The notes: generated from the sequence alone by a model not told the origin. A DNA stretch of 64,000 nucleotides from Lasiosphaeria ovina (GCA_033439765.1 JAULSN010000009.1:1240001-1304000), one strand, 5' to 3'. Positions 30,374 to 44,090 are shown, numbered from the stretch's first letter. Numbers and translations: made by a program.

Positions 30374-31205
30374 AGTGCCGATCTCATCGACTTGAAGCTC
30401 GCTGACGGTATTTTTCTCACGGTTTATCGAGCTTTCCTTCGGTCTCTAGCCGACGTGATGACTGACGAAGAAACTCGGCAACAGCACCAACCTACTATCC
30501 AGAATTCCTTCAAGCACATGTCTCCCAGCGCTGGCCATGTTCTTGTCCACTACCTTTACACGGGCCAATACTAAGAGCCGGAATGGATCTGCCCGAGCAC
30601 GGGAGATGTAGGGAACGAGATCATAGCCTAGCTCGAGACGGCGCTTGACGATCCTAATGCCCGTTTCGATATATTAATCCTGCACTACTCCTATAAAGAC
30701 CAAGATATACGGGGGGGGGGGAGGTTATGTCGGCCGCTGTGGAGGAGCTTTCGATTGAGGCTGAGCTGGCTGACGAGGCTCTCCCCAAGCTTGAGCCTGC
30801 ACCAGTTTCTGATAACCTTTGGGGACTTTCGCGAAGTAAATAAGACAAGACAAAAAGGACCAGGGATGTGAAACCCGAGCCTGAGCCCGATGGCCCGCCC
30901 GAAGGGAGCGCCCGAGAGGAGTAGCTGGGACTACTGGGACGTTCTCATAACGAAGAAAAAGAAGAAGGGCAAGCTGGACGCCGTAGAGGAGCCTGCAGTT
31001 GAAGTTTAGCCGGCTGAGCCCGTCGCCGACGTTGAGTCTACACCAGTTTCTGACGGCTCCTTGGGGTTTTTACTAAGCAAAAAAAGACAGGAAAAAGAAA
31101 GTCAAGTCCGCTCTCGTAAATGAGTCTGATGAGCCAAGGTCTATAGACGAAGCGAGAGGAGATGATGTGGTGGAACGGGCTGCGGCGGATGATGGGGAGT
31201 ATTAG
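30374..31205 (+). pseudogene. BTB/POZ-domain protein relic
   Basis: The frame at 30374-30574 gives SADLIDLKLADGIFLTVYRA, a helical middle and HMSPSAGHVLVHYLYTGQY, the D-x-x-L...V-x-x...YLYTGxY core of fungal BTB domains, ending in TAA where the family usually has Gln. Downstream two degenerate modules, EPAPVSDNLWGLSRSK and ESTPVSDGSLGFLLSKKRQE, are separated by charged Lys-rich linkers. Tandem (D)xWGxxxxxKKKKK modules are common C-terminal to fungal BTB domains. More than six stops and several frame changes break it. A G11 run near 30710 marks one break. Confidence 0.65.
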
Positions 31206-34200
31206 AGACGGGGCGGAGGCGGAGGCGGAGGTGACATGGTATGAGATATCATGCTCAAGAAAAGGGCGGCTGGTTTGAAAAGCGCGTCATGAGAACCTAA
31301 CCTCGCAGGGACCCGTCTTGCATCCTCCAACCATCCGTCAAGTGATGGTTCGACGCGCGATTCTCCCTCGGTCCGCCGCGGTTTTATGCCACTGCTCTAG
31401 TACAGGACGTAGATTCCAGCCCTGCCTGTACGCTGCCGCCTACACTGACGTACAGATATCGAGTGCCTATAGGCGTTGGAATCACCAGGGTACCGGTACT
31501 GGAAACAACAGGGCGCGCTGCGCGCTATAAGCTGGTGGTTCAAGTGATGGATTCGTTATGTGTTCTGTAGATCTTATTGCCCTGAGCAGGCGGCCGTAGG
31601 CCGATATATATATCCTGCTCTGCGCCATTATAGCCACTGCGTGGCTGAGTCGCAGAGTCGCGGGCTCACTTGAATGATATGCGCGTTATTCTAACAAGAG
31701 GCAAAGCTGACCTTTGTTCTCGATGCTTTGTGTGGCTTGGCAGATGCGCTACTTATGCCTCAATGCGGCTTCCTCCAACAATAACTGGGCATTGGGCACT
31801 TTGTTGCTTTTGATTGTCTCGAGGTCCAAAACATGGTCCACTTTAGCTGCATGGGCAGCCGCGTCTAGCTTGTTAGCGCAGGATTGCTGCTGCTCTCATT
31901 TGGATATATAAGTTCGCTAGTGATCTACCTCATAAGTCGATTTAGTTTGTGGACTTTCCCATCCAGGCGCTGTACCAAATCGGCCGGAAGCCGACGTCCC
32001 AGGTGCCCGGGCCGTGGTACACGAACGGATAAACCTGGGGCCGTCATTGTCGGCGTTGCCAGCTGCCGGGCGCTGGGTCGAGGTGGCTGCCACGAAAAGT
32101 GGAGCCGATGGGGCTTCAGTCACTAAGGAGGTTATAGGGTCCGTTTGCCGGGCAGGTTTACAACGGGAGCGACGAGAATGGCCCGCGGGGCCCATTCCCG
32201 ACTCGCTTAGCTATGGTTGCAGTACCTAGGGAGGGGGGCCAAGGGCCGCGCCCGCCCCCTCCCTCGCGATGCATTACCATACACCCATGAGGAAACCAAG
32301 GGGACGCCTGGAGTTTTCGGGGGGGTAAGGCAGCGCGCCTTACCCCCTTCTTTTGCTTTTGCTCCTTGAATATTTTTTTGAGGGTGGTTATCGATGACTT
32401 CCGAGTCGGCGTCGTGGCCCCGTCGAAGTCGCGATCCCATCGCTACGGGGCGTCGTCATGGGATGGCGTGGAAGCAAAAAAACACGCCTGTGGTCAAGCT
32501 AGCAACATCTCGCCCCGCCGGCCACACACACAAAGAGAGGTCTAGGGTTCGAGTCAAAGTCACGACGTCTCTTTTAGGGAGATACAACGCATTTTGGGCA
32601 CCTTGTTGATTACTGAGGACGGTCTCTACGCACCCGACGATGCGATACGATCTGGAGAAAAAGAGTAATTACTCTTCTTCCTTCGGTCAGCAAGCAGTAG
32701 GCTTGCTTCTCCTCCTCCTCAGGATCCGGCTCAGCGCCGCTCCGGGACCATCTCCCAAATCTTTTCCACCATATCTTGCGCGAAGGCACCGCGCAAAACA
32801 AGGCGTCAGAAGCTTTGGATCTCGTTGACGGCCGAGGCCATCAACGTGATGCAAATTCAAGGTCCCCTCACCGAGGACCCCTCACCGAGGAACAGCATCA
32901 ACAAACTATCCTTCGGCCAGCAAGCACGAGGCCACAACGGCCCCACAACGGCCTCAGAAGCTTTGGAACTTGTACGACCCTGAGGCTGTGATGCAAGTTC
33001 AAGGTGACGGATCAGCGCTGAAGTCAACGCCGCCTTGGCCTTGCCCTCAAGTTCTTGTGCTTCTTGTGATGCCATTGCGACTCCGGTACACCGAGGGGAG
33101 CATCGATGCTGCTGCTTCCATCCATCTCCACAACTGCAACTGCGCCTCTCACCTTCCCCCTCTTTACCATTTCCAACATGGGGTCGGACCGCCGCACTTC
33201 CTTTTCCCGTTCCCTCTAAATTCAGCTCGGACTATCGTCCTCGTCCTCAGCTCTCCTTCATCCAAAACCTTGAGACTCCTGCCCTTTTCTCCAAACAGCC
33301 TCACAGCAAGCCATTACGACCGCATTCGTTATCGTCATTATCATTTTCGGGGATAAGGTGGTGCCTACAAAGATAAGGGCGATATTCCCAAACCTCGCGG
33401 CCCTTGGGAAGAACGTCGAAGGTTCTCTTAACCTTGCTAATAATTACGCGTGCTTCGTCGTTGCACATGATCTTCGCGACGCTCCCGGATGGCCAGTCAC
33501 GGGTGACTAATAGGAGGCGCCAGATGCCCTCCTTTTTCCGGCGCTCGGGCGTGAACGGGCGAGTCGAGGTTACCGCCGGGAAGCCCATTAAAGGGCTAAA
33601 CTTAACAAGCCCGGATCCAGTCGTTCGGACTGCTCGGGTCACGGACGATGACAAAGGTGGCATCAGGATACAGCTGCCCGATGACAGCGAGGTAACGACC
33701 CGGCACCGCAACGACGCGGTGGATCTTTTCTGGCATAAATATGGGGTATTCGTGTTTATGCTCATTATAGCTGATTGGGGTATACGGCAGTCGTGGGCAG
33801 GCGAGCGTCGAGCGAGCAGTACGACTCAAACCCGGCGAAAAATCCACACATTTCTCGCATATCTCACTACAGCTAAAATGGAGACTCGTGCTCAGACTCC
33901 TGCCCCGGCCAAGGAGTCGAAGTGGAATAAAGACGGCGACGACGACGACGACGATCACAGTAGCCGCGGGGCGGGCAGCCCACAACATTGCCCTTTGCGG
34001 CGCGGCCGAGGTGATGGCCTTGAATCATGTTCCCGTCTCCAGGCATAAACCCGGCAAAAAATCCACAGATTCCTCGCACATCTGACCACAGAAAAAATGG
34101 AGACTCCTGCCCAGGCCAAGGAGTCAAAGATATATATGTTCGTGGCCTCCAAACAGTTTCAGAAAAGCTTCCCTCCGTCACTATCCGTCTTCTCTCCCGA

Positions 34201-34427
34201 GTCTTGTTCTTTCTTAGTTTTCGTCTCTCTACGGCTTTCTGCCCACCTTTCTCGACTCCCTCTTGCCGTCAACAAAGCTCTTAGTCTTGCCCGCGCCGTC
34301 ATGTGCGTGAGCAGCCACCCCTTCGGACAGCGAAACCGCGCCGCACTCGTCTTCCTCTTTCTCATCCAGCTGTGGCTTCGCGTTCACGTTCGCGTGCTGT
34401 TGCTCTTGATCGCCCGCCGCCGAAACT
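31206..34427. other. Gene-poor stretch with dispersed repeats and remnants
   Basis: On the minus strand at 31880-31690 a coiled fragment reads NKLDAAAHAAKVDHVLDLET followed by a TAG-broken tail. 32630-32700 and 32805-33010 are copies of the repeats at 21490 and 20310. ORFs of 100-214 codons at 33301-34048 overlap on both strands; none is recognised. 33836-33890 and 34050-34115 are two copies of a leader sequence discussed in the findings. Confidence 0.35.
32805..33010 (+). repeat. Two imperfect units of the GACCGAGGC...TTCAAGGTCCCCTCACC family
   Basis: Shares AAGCTTTGGA, CCGAGGC, GTGATGCAA and TTCAAGGTCCCCTCACC with 20310-20592. The frame EAVMQVQG is preserved at the second unit. Confidence 0.6.
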
Positions 34428-34978
34428 ATGCACGATGCCTTTATGCATTTGGACGATGCCTTGGCCAGCTGGTCCACGCCTTTTCAAGGCTCGACCCGTA
34501 CGAGCAACCCGCCGCCTTCCCCGACGACGAAGAGCTGGGACGACAGACGGGCTTCAAGCACGTCTTCTACTGGGAGAGCAGCCGGTGCAACATCACGCGC
34601 GACTGCCTCGACCCCAACGACGTGCTGTGGGTGCTACTCGTCAGCAAGCGGTTCCTGTTCATCGGCGCGCACTGCTTCTAAGGGTTCAGCACGTCCGCCT
34701 TCTCGAGCCTGGGCGAGTTCGCGCGCTTCAGCCGCGGCATCGGCTACGCGCGGCTGGACCGGCTGCAGCACGTCGAGATCACGCTCGTCGGCAACCAGTA
34801 CTTCACCGAGCCAGCCGATGCCAAAGGCCGCATCCCCTTCTCGCGGCGCACGTACGCGCTAACCTGGCTGCCCGACTGCCCGTCGGTGATCTCTATTGTC
34901 GTATCGATCGGCCGCCCCGCGATCGTTGCCGCGTCCACATCGGTCTCGATCATCCTTCTCCTTGTCCTTTTGTTTTGA
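34428..34978 (+). pseudogene. Conserved fungal F-box-like hypothetical protein relic
   Basis: One frame reads RLDPYEQPAAFPDDEELGRQ, TGFKHVFYWESSRCNITRDC, LDPNDVLWVLLVSKRFLFIG and AHCF, then TAA at 34679-34681, then GFSTSAFSSLGEFARFSRG, YARLDRLQHVEITLVGNQYF and IPFSRRTYALTWLPD. Blocks like LWVLLxSxxFLF, FSSLGEF and FSRRTYALTW are typical of a large family of F-box-like hypothetical proteins in Sordariomycetes. The presumed N-terminal MHDAFMHLDDAL at 34428 is in another frame. The end is replaced by hydrophobic sequence after about 34870. Confidence 0.6.
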
Positions 34979-35108
34979 GCACGGGAAAACTCGAAATCTG
35001 AAAGTTTTTAGCACGAGCCTAGCGGTAAAATATTCATATTAGCGGATAAAAACACACGTATTTGACGACCGCCGCGAGCTGAAGCGCCTCTAGATCTCCA
35101 GGCCGGCG

Positions 35109-36053
35109 CTAAAGTTGGTCGCAGTCTTTCTCTAGATAGTCACACGCACCGAGTAGCTCCACCAAGACGAGCTCCCGCTTGTTATACGGCTTCTGCGCCG
35201 TCTTGGGCACAAATTGCGTCACATACTCCACCTCCTTTAACACGCCAACGATGTCAACACCACCTTGGGACAACTCGATACAAATCACACCAGCCACCAC
35301 CGGTTCTATCTAAGCAGTGTCTTGATGGCTCTGGGTCGTACTTTAGCAGCTACAAAGGCGGCGAGGGTGGCCATGAAGATTTGTGAAGGGTAGTCTTGGT
35401 GACGGCATGGCTCTTCTATGTGGTGCATTATGGGCCTTGCCATCGCTGCCTCGACAGCAACGGAGCCCCAGCTTCGCTAGACGGTACCACGGCCGCCGCG
35501 AGTGCGGCTAGGAGAGTTGAAATCGCGAATATCGGCTTTATCTAGGTTTGAAAGGTTGAGGAAAATGTCGGCGAGCATGTCTTTGGGGAGGCCTGTAAAT
35601 ATAAGGGCTTCGTAGCCGGCTTGGGCATCCTCCAGGAAGCGGCCCGTCTCGCCACCGCAGACTAATATGGGAACGGAGTTCCTTAGGCGGTCCGTAGTAA
35701 TGATAATATAGCTGAGGACGGAGGAAGTTGGGGATGCTTGGAGATGTTAACCAAGGCCTAGAGACTGGTAGGAAAGACTATAGACTGCTTATTACGGAAG
35801 AACTCGTGCGAGAAGAAGTTCTATAAAGACCTCTCGACGACCTTATACGATATGCGGAGGTTGCCGAGGTCCGTCGAGAGACGTGGCGTATCGCTCGCAT
35901 AAGCACCTCTAGAGGTATGCGAGCGAGCGGGGAGGTAGATTGAGGGTCGATGGGAAGCGAAGGCAAATCATCATCGAGGTCTACGTCAATAATGCCTTGC
36001 GGCATAGGGGTGTTTTCGGAATCCGTAATGGACAGCAACACAATATATAACAT
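35109..36053 (-). pseudogene. F-box-family gene relic, about 300 codons
   Basis: The minus strand begins at 36053 with an acidic segment and the F-box core LARIPLEVLMRAI. After a frameshift comes LSTDLGNLRISYKVVERSL, TAG, NFFSHEFFRNKQSIVFPTSL, TAG, ALVNISKHPQL, a second frameshift, then a long coherent stretch: LSYIIITTDRLRNSVPIL, GYEALIFTGLPKDMLADIFL, LDKADIRDFNSPS, TAG, RSWGSVAVEAAMARP and SQIFMATLAAFVAAK. The last part (VLKEVEYVTQFVPKTAQKPY) lies in a third frame at 35300-35109. All four in-frame stops are TAG. The overall order matches fungal F-box proteins. Confidence 0.6.
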
Positions 36054-39000
36054 TTTATAAGCAAAAGCAACTCAACCTCTACACAATTCCGCCAGGCACA
36101 TTAGCCTAGCGATAACGGCTCTTTTGTCTAATAGTGATGGTACGGTTCCGGGCTTAGCAGAGGGCTTGGTAGCAGGCCGAGTATCTTTATCGTTAGACTA
36201 AACGACATTCTTATAAGGAAGAGCACCCTAACCCACACACGCGCGCGCACTATGTGCGCGCCCACTGCCTATCACCAGCTAGCTAAGCTACCCTCAGATG
36301 GCCAAGCCACTAGAGCCACATTGTGGCGCCATGCCTTCACAAGCACACCCGGGATTGAGTCTCCCAGTCGTGTATATAAGCAGCGGCCCTCGCCCTCTTT
36401 CTTTTGCGAGGGCTAGGTTGAAGTGTTACGCCAATACCAGTCATTGCTTGACACTTGGGGGGGTTAGCTCTTAACAGCCGCCTAAGGAGTTAGATATATG
36501 GTGTTGTGTGTGAGCATTTCGAGGATGTTAAGCGGAACATGGGGAGCAATTAACTGATACAGCTAGCCTCATGAACCTTCTCGCCTCAAGACGTTAATAA
36601 AGACGTTAATGGAGACGCCTAGAATCTCAATCCCTCTCTCGACCTTACATTCACTGCACTCTTTGTTGCGGTGCCGTTGCACACTCCGTGACCTCGCCGG
36701 CACTGGGCACCTTGTAATGCTTCCAGTCAAGCTCGGCCCGAAAAATTTGAACGAGCCTGGGTTTCAAGTCCTCGAGTCGAGCGAATAGTCCCTACTGTGG
36801 GAGCAATGCGTTTCAGCGTCTCGTTGACATTGGCGATGAAGACGCCATATACCCAAGAGGGGCATGGCGTAGTGTTATAAGCGCTTGAGCGGCTAGCCTA
36901 GCCGCCGTGTTGTAACAATCGTGGCATCGTCAACCAGCTGGTCGTCTTGGCCGTGCTCTTAGTCTCTGCAGCCATACCATATGCTGCTGGGGCGAGCGGT
37001 GGTGACTCGCACCTTACTCGGCCGCTCCTTGTCCTCCTCCTCTTCGTCGCCTACGTCGAGAGTCGGTTCCCGCTTCCGGCCCTTTGCGATAATGCCTGAC
37101 CATTTTGTCCATGGCATCTTGACAACTCTTTTGGAAGGACGGGCACAGCGCCTCGTTGGTCTTGCCGTCGCGCTACGCGTTGATGGCGTCTATCGTCATG
37201 CCGTTGGACCCTCTGTCGAGCTCATGCGCCAGCTGTGTTCTCTTAAAAGGCAATTTCAAGAACGCGCGAGGCAGGCTTATCCCTTGCTCCGAGTCCCCAC
37301 CAAGTCGCCGAAGGTCTGGGGCGTCGACAATGGCAACATTGTCGAAGGCCGTCTTGGAGGAAAACTCGTTGGAATAGATCACCTCTGCCATGCTCAGAAC
37401 CTCCTCACCGTCGTCTGACCTCTGTGCGAAATTAGTCATGTAAGCATGGTCACTCACGTGGCTTTTTTTCTTTTTTTATCCCATGAGAAGACAGGGGTGG
37501 CCCCCGCTTCTTCATCGTCGCGCTCGTCAGCGATGGAGTCCCAGCTACTATACTATGCTGGACGCCTCTGGTGCCGAGAAGGCAGTGGCACAAGTGCGAC
37601 CGTTGACGGTAGGCTGGCTGGCCTCCGAGTTTCGTCTAGGTTGCGCCGTGCCCTGCCCGCTGCAATGCGGCTCCGATTCGCACGCCCACGGCAGCACGTC
37701 CTGTTGCGTGCTGAAATAAATGCATGCACGTCGGCAGCTGGACGGGTAGCGCTGGGGGGGGCTGTTGGTTGCTGTTGGGGATCGGGGACGTTCGCCTCTT
37801 GCTCGAGAAATGGAGTTTGTCGCCTATGGGCTCGAGAAAAATCGAGGCACAGGTAGAGAGTTCGGAGGCACTGCGAACGTGTCCCTGTGAGGCAGCAAGT
37901 CTTCAGTTTTTCCGGTGGACAGTTCCAATAACACCAACTTCGAGCAGACTAGATTCTCTAGTGCTAGGCTAGCAGGTCAGTCTTTGAAAGCGTAGATAGA
38001 GCTAGATAGCTATAGAGTAGTAATAGAGGCTTCATTAGCTCTGCAGAGAGCAGTCATGACTGTAATCTCGAAATGAAGGTTCACCATGTTTCATAGGATG
38101 AAAATGCAGCAATATCTCGGTCCCATGAATCGCTACATGCATAAGTGAGGTGCCACCCACCCGTATGAGCCCAATGTCTATAACTACAAACGTAGTAATA
38201 TACAGAATTCACCCCTTCTTCTATTAGGCCATCCGGAAAGCTAGTCTCAGGGTGTGTAGTGGGGTGCTAGATGCCATTGCTCGCCTGGACGCTTGGTGTT
38301 TGAGAAGACTGCCAGCGAAACACCAAAGGCCACAGAAGCCGGCTGGGACTTGGAGTCTGTCGCGTAAAGCTCCTGGCGAAGCCAGAGGACTATGGCTCTT
38401 GTGACTGCGTGTGCTGGTCGGGCTGAAGTATCGAGACGGCAGGGGCATGGGATGATGTCGGGCCGGTGCCCGGGGACACGTAGCCGTTGACTTCATCCTG
38501 CGAGAGAACGAGTTTACCGCCCTGCTCAACCGTATGGGAGAATGCCATGGATAGTTGGGGCTTGCTTACCTCTGCAGCCCGGAAAGGGTCGGCACAGGAA
38601 CAGCTTGGGAATCATCCAGCAGCCATGTCTCCAGAAAGTGACGCCATGCCAGAATAGGAATGGGTGGAGGTTTCCAGACGAGAGAGGTATCTGGTTCGGC
38701 CGATGGGAGGAAAGAGTCGAGAGTATTAAAGACTAAGAAAAGTAGCGGAGTCGAGAAGAGTAGTAGGGGATGAGTTGAAATTTCGGGTTGAGGGACAGAC
38801 CCAAGAGCCTGCCCCTGAGGGAAGAAAAAAGGAGCAACAGCTAAGGGTTACGACCTGGCTAAATAGTTTCTAATATTATGAGCTAATAAGTCTGCGGATA
38901 CGTTCCCCCCGAGATTAACGCTACCACCAAACTTATAATCCCGGCACAACTAAGTCAATACGTCTACGGAGTCGAGGGAAGGATGCTACGGGGAGCATTC

Positions 39001-41482
39001 TAAGCCAATAATAGCTAACCAACAACCCCTTGTCTAGCCACCCTCCATCAGCGTGTCTCTCATCTTACGTGAGATATGCTACCTTTTTCCTATTTCTTTT
39101 ACGTAGCTACTTGATTTCGACATACCGGAAAGCCGGGATCAAGAAAGTGGAACATTAGCTCCGCTCTGCTGCAAGGTGAAAATAATTCAGCGAGACCTAA
39201 CTCCGAAGGTAGTTGTATAAGAGCTATTCGAGAGGAAGGTCGAACCTGGACCTAAAGGCACGGACTGCTATCCACAGACGCGAAAGAGCAGCTACGCCTC
39301 CTTGGAGTAAACATGCGAAAAAAGCTCTAGAGACATGCCAGCAGGGGGGCAAATCGAACTCTGGAGGATGATGGCACAGGATGCGCAGCAGCGTTTCAGT
39401 TACCAGCTGATCCCGCTGCAGAATGGGGGCCACACGTCTATCTTGGGGAAAAAAAGTATGATTACGACTCTAGCTATGCACAAGGGAACACCGTATGCTG
39501 AGAGATGTGGCAAGACGTTGAGTGAACGGGTTCCTCGTCGAGCTCTGCCGGCTAGAGCGAGACATGAAATCCTACAGCTAGACAGAATGAGCATCTTCCC
39601 CCGAGTCCTAGTCCAGAAGGTGCCGGAAGACAAGTGAGCCAGCTGCTGCATACAGAGAGACTATCTCTAATTCAAAACTTGGACCGGCTCTACCGAGGTC
39701 TGCTGCTGATCCCCCTGCGCGACTGACTTGGAGTGTGCTCGGGCGCTCTATCCCCTTGAATTTCCTGAGCGTCCTGAGCAATTGTTAGTCTGACGAAGTC
39801 TTGTTGGGTCATAGAGACGTACGCGTAACTCTCGTAGTAGTCCAAATTCCCGTAGTACTCCGTACTCATCCGCCAAGACGTGGGACAGCAAGCGATCTCG
39901 TAGGAGTGCCTCGAGCGAGCGATAAGACTTCCGGGTCTTTAACGAGCTCCTGGGAAACTAGTAGAGCCCGGAACGAGATTTGCCTGGCGTGCTTCTTCTG
40001 CTGCTCTCTGTCGCGCGCCCTCCTGAACTTTGTTATGGCCGAGTGGTGAATGGCGGGAGATGGGCCAAAGCACATGGAGCAGGAACTCGACCGGGAACAA
40101 CCACGCGCAGTTGTGCAAGACCCCCGTAGATGAGCAGCCCCGTAGATGCTGCTGCTCCTACAAGATGACTCCAGGCCAAGGTGATTGAAGCAACCCTCAC
40201 CTTGTACCATGGGGCTCGAGACGGCAGTCCCTCCCAAGTAGTTTATCGTCAGGTCGAGTAGGAACACGAATTGAATCCACAGCAACGGAGCTGGAATGCC
40301 CCCATAGGAGCTGGAGGTGGTGGTAGCTGAATTGAAAATAAGCTAGCCGGGATGTAGAGGCCACCCTGCAAGGCTGAGAAGAAACCAGACCAACAGCTCT
40401 GGCATTGGTATTGTCTTCTTCTCCTTCTCCGTACCGTCTTCCGCGGTGTCTGGGGTATTCGGGGGGTGCTCGTAGTACTCGGGGTGTCCGACGTGTCTGA
40501 GGTGCTGCCAAAGCAAATTGCTGAACGGTATCGTAAAGGTATTGAGACTCCTTCGGATAAAGATCATCAGGGTCTGCTCGTGTCGACAGGTTAGCCTTTT
40601 GTAATCGAGAGTAGAGCATGAAATGCCTAAAAAGAGTTAGCTTGCCGACGGATATCTCAACGAAGTTGATGGTGATCGATAGGTCCGCAAATATTTTGTC
40701 GCCGAGCCCAGCAAGCCAAACCGAGGGAGGCGATGTGGAAGAAGAAGGCAGCAATGAAAGCTGCTATCTAGAGGCGCTTCAGGGTCTTGTCTGAGACGAG
40801 CTAGATCGAATTATCCCCCGAGGGGGGGGGCTCGAGGGTCCAGTAGCGAAGGAATGCGATGATGATGGCAGCGACTGCCGTGATCGAGGGGAAGATGACC
40901 GAGCTGAGGCTGAGCTGGGAGGGGAGGGAAAGCAGGACATGATAAGCAGAGAAACGGTGGATGAAAGAGCTATGGCGGAAGAAAGATATTGGAGCCAGCA
41001 CACACGGCGGTGTACCGGTCGAGGAAGGTAAAGGAGGCCTCGATGAATTGGATCATGGTTGCTTGGTCTTTGAACATGGCTCCAAGATGGGAGACAACAG
41101 CAAAATGAAACCATATCATACTTCCATATCATACTCCGCTTTCAGTAAATCCTCAACGAGCCAGCCATAACCCTTGAGATTGCAATGCAGCTGGCCAACA
41201 CCAAACAGCCACAGTTGGGGAGCTAGTCAACATGATGAAGCCACCGTCGCAGAGGAGCGGTAGTCTGAAAACCTGAGGACAAAATGTGCCGCCCCTGGTC
41301 TTTCTACAAGGGCCCTGTAGCATGCTTGCAGCGTAACCCACGGGACTGTCCGAGTTGCCCCCTCTCCCTTTCCTCGAGGCAGGAGGACTCTTGCGGGCTA
41401 GATAACATGAGTATGGAACCATTACTCTCACGCAAAAAAAGTTCCTGATCTTCTATTTTCATTCATCCATTTCCCCATTTTC
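36054..41482. other. Gene-poor, no recognised family
   Basis: 36230-36480 has LTR- or promoter-like features (an 8-bp GCGCGCAC/GTGCGCGC palindrome near 36248, TATATAAG near 36373, then GCCCTCGCCC paired with GCGAGGGC). On the minus strand 37457-37173 gives MAEVIYSNEFSSKTAFDNVA and continues as plausible protein. Minus-strand 41130-40200 contains hydrophobic frames that could be a decayed membrane protein. None is supported well enough for a gene call. Confidence 0.35.
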
Positions 41483-44090
41483 ATGCGGATTCGTTTACGT
41501 ACGCGGAGGAAACAAACATGCCGAGAAGAAACTTGGAATGGATGGCACGGTCAAGAGTTTCGTCGCTTTGTTTGTGGTTCTGCACACACACCTTTGTCGT
41601 CGACGCTCGTTTTTCCTGGGCCCCGTCCCTCAGCTGGCCGTTTTTGCTGCTCTCAGGACAATGGCATCATCTCCTCGCGCCGAGATGGTCGATTCGAATG
41701 CCCCAGGGTGACTATGGCTGCGAGGAGCAGCTGTATTCAGAAACAAAGTTGGAGCTGGACGACGATGATGACCACCTTTCCCGTTCTCACAGAGACATTC
41801 ACCGGCTTGACGAAAGTCCTGCACTAGGCGATCGATGGGATGAAGAGATACCCTTCCGTAGTCGTTGACCTGGTTGTGAAAGCCATCGAGGACGCGTCCT
41901 GGCAGTGTCTGTCCCGCGGCGCCTGCGAGCCTGGGGCTGCTCGTTCCATCCGCAAGAAGGTCCAGAAAATTTGGAAAGAACGTGGTCTAGTTTAAGCGCA
42001 TGCACGCGTCGGTCTGCATGCTTGAGGAGATTCTCAAAAGAGGCCCAGTGACTCCGGGAACGGGGGAAGGACAACCGGCGAAGGCACTGCAGCCACAGTC
42101 TTGGAAGAAAAACACGCAGCTCGATCATGTTTCGCGTTGATGAGCAAATGAGTCTGATTAAGGACATATCTTCGACCGTATCTGCCCACCCACCCCAGCT
42201 GGCTCGCGTTCGACTCCTGCGAAAAATGACTCTGGTCCAAGAGCTGAAGCGTCTCCTGTTGCCCACCCCAACCAGCGCAAGAGCCCTCGTCGAGAAGCCT
42301 TCTCAACACCAAACATCTCCGGACTACTATTTCCCACGGCACGAGTGCTCAAGTAGGTCCCCCCCCAGCAAGAGGAACCGTGTCGAGGTTGACCGCCACT
42401 CCGGGGTATCCCACTAACCTGTGGAATCCCAGCCTTGAGCTGAGGAATGCTCAATGGATCCACACCCTCGAGAAGGGCGAGACAGAGGGAGAAGAGTGAC
42501 ATGCTGTCATCTAGTCCTGGTGCTTTGTGTCACACATGTATTTACTCTCCACTCCATACCTACGAGCTCTCGTGAAATCTCGGGTAGATGTCACGCTGGA
42601 ATACGGGAAAGAATGTACATCAGAACAATCTCTATTTAATAATTACATTAACTAGAATAAATATGTACCGAATCCGTCTATAACTATGAGGCCAGGTGTC
42701 ATACACCTTCTCTGCCCATGGTGCAGAAGGTGCTCGTCACTTTCGGAATCGGGGCTCTCAGTATCACATACGACGTCGTTAAGTAACATTCACAAGCAGG
42801 ACTACCTAACTAGCAAATAGCATTAGGAAGCTAGACTTGGCGTGGTGGGCACATGGGGAGATAGAGAGCAGGAGAGGCAGCTGAAAGGGAGCAAAGCAGG
42901 CTGCTTCAGGCCATTAACGAGCTCCTAAGCATGCGGAAATGCTATGCTGCTACATGCCATCATGATGAATGCTCTCAGAATTGACGTGCACTGCTCCTGG
43001 GATGCAGGTGCCAGGCTCGCAAAGCAGGCCGTGATGAAGGGGGAGGGGAATACCGTGCTGGAAGCATCGGAAAAGAGGAGAGAGGAAGCAGGACAATGAG
43101 AAGCGAGGAGACGAAAAAGTGGAAAATGGGACATGGGTGGGGATACCAGAAGAACCGAGAAGTGGATGAAGTGGATGACATGAGCGTCCAGACTGTCAAA
43201 CTCTGAGTGCGAAGAGGCAAGAGCAAGCACCTAAAAGGTTTAGAAATCTCGTGAGCCTACGATTGCTGATTGATTTTTTCTGTCCGAACATGACATCAAG
43301 AGCATGGATGAGTTGCTAAATCGCACCCATCTGGTGAAGAAAGCGGCAATGGTAGCGTTGTGGATGACTGCGTAAACGCCGTATTTATTTACGACAAGCC
43401 GAGATGCCAAACCGCGGGACGTTCGGCTCGTATTGGCAATGATCCTCCTGCGCTCCACACCTGCGCCAACCTAGCCTCTGCCACGCGTGCGAGGCGGAAG
43501 TACTCGCGTGGGTACGCGGGCCGTTTTCGACCGCGGGGGTCGCCCTCCACTTCGCTTCTGCACTTTGTGCCGGCAAGGTGTGACATGCGTCACCATTCCT
43601 GAGGAGCGGCTGTTTCATGGGAAGAAGGGCTGGTGTCAAACTCGACATTCGATGTATCGAGACGTGGTCGGAGAATGGATGCGGGTTCAATAGGATGCGA
43701 CAGGAGGACGAGATTGGCGTCGTTGGTGGAGCAAGGGGGCTCTGAAATATGTGGTGTGGTGCTGCATGATTTTCACACAACAAGTTGTCGAACATCGATA
43801 GGTCTTGAAGGGGGCTATGATTTCCTACGCATGTAGTGTTCGCGAAACTTGGTTTATCGTCGGAAGGCCGTGCGTGGTGCGATATTGGGCTCAACGGAAG
43901 CCTGGTGAGGGGGTGCGACGGCAGTATCGTCTGCCTCTGAGCTGGCTTTAAATTCGAGACCGCCCTTGTAAGTGTTACGCACAATGCAGCTTATTGTATT
44001 CAAGTCCATCCTCCTCCCTTTTTCAAGAAATGAAGGTAAAGAAGCCCTATTTATCCTTTGAACAGAAGACCGGTATTAGGCAACAATGTA

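Noticed and set aside
36230..36480. Possible LTR or promoter with TATATAAG and a GC hairpin
   Set aside because: No second copy, target duplication or downstream gene was found in the window.
40197..41132. Minus-strand ORFs of 185 and 117 codons with hydrophobic pieces in neighbouring frames
   Set aside because: They might be a decayed membrane protein, but no motif could be matched and the frames overlap inconsistently.
43385..43984. 199-codon minus-strand ORF
   Set aside because: Ser/Pro/His-rich with no motif, competing ORFs on both strands, no start context or intron evidence.
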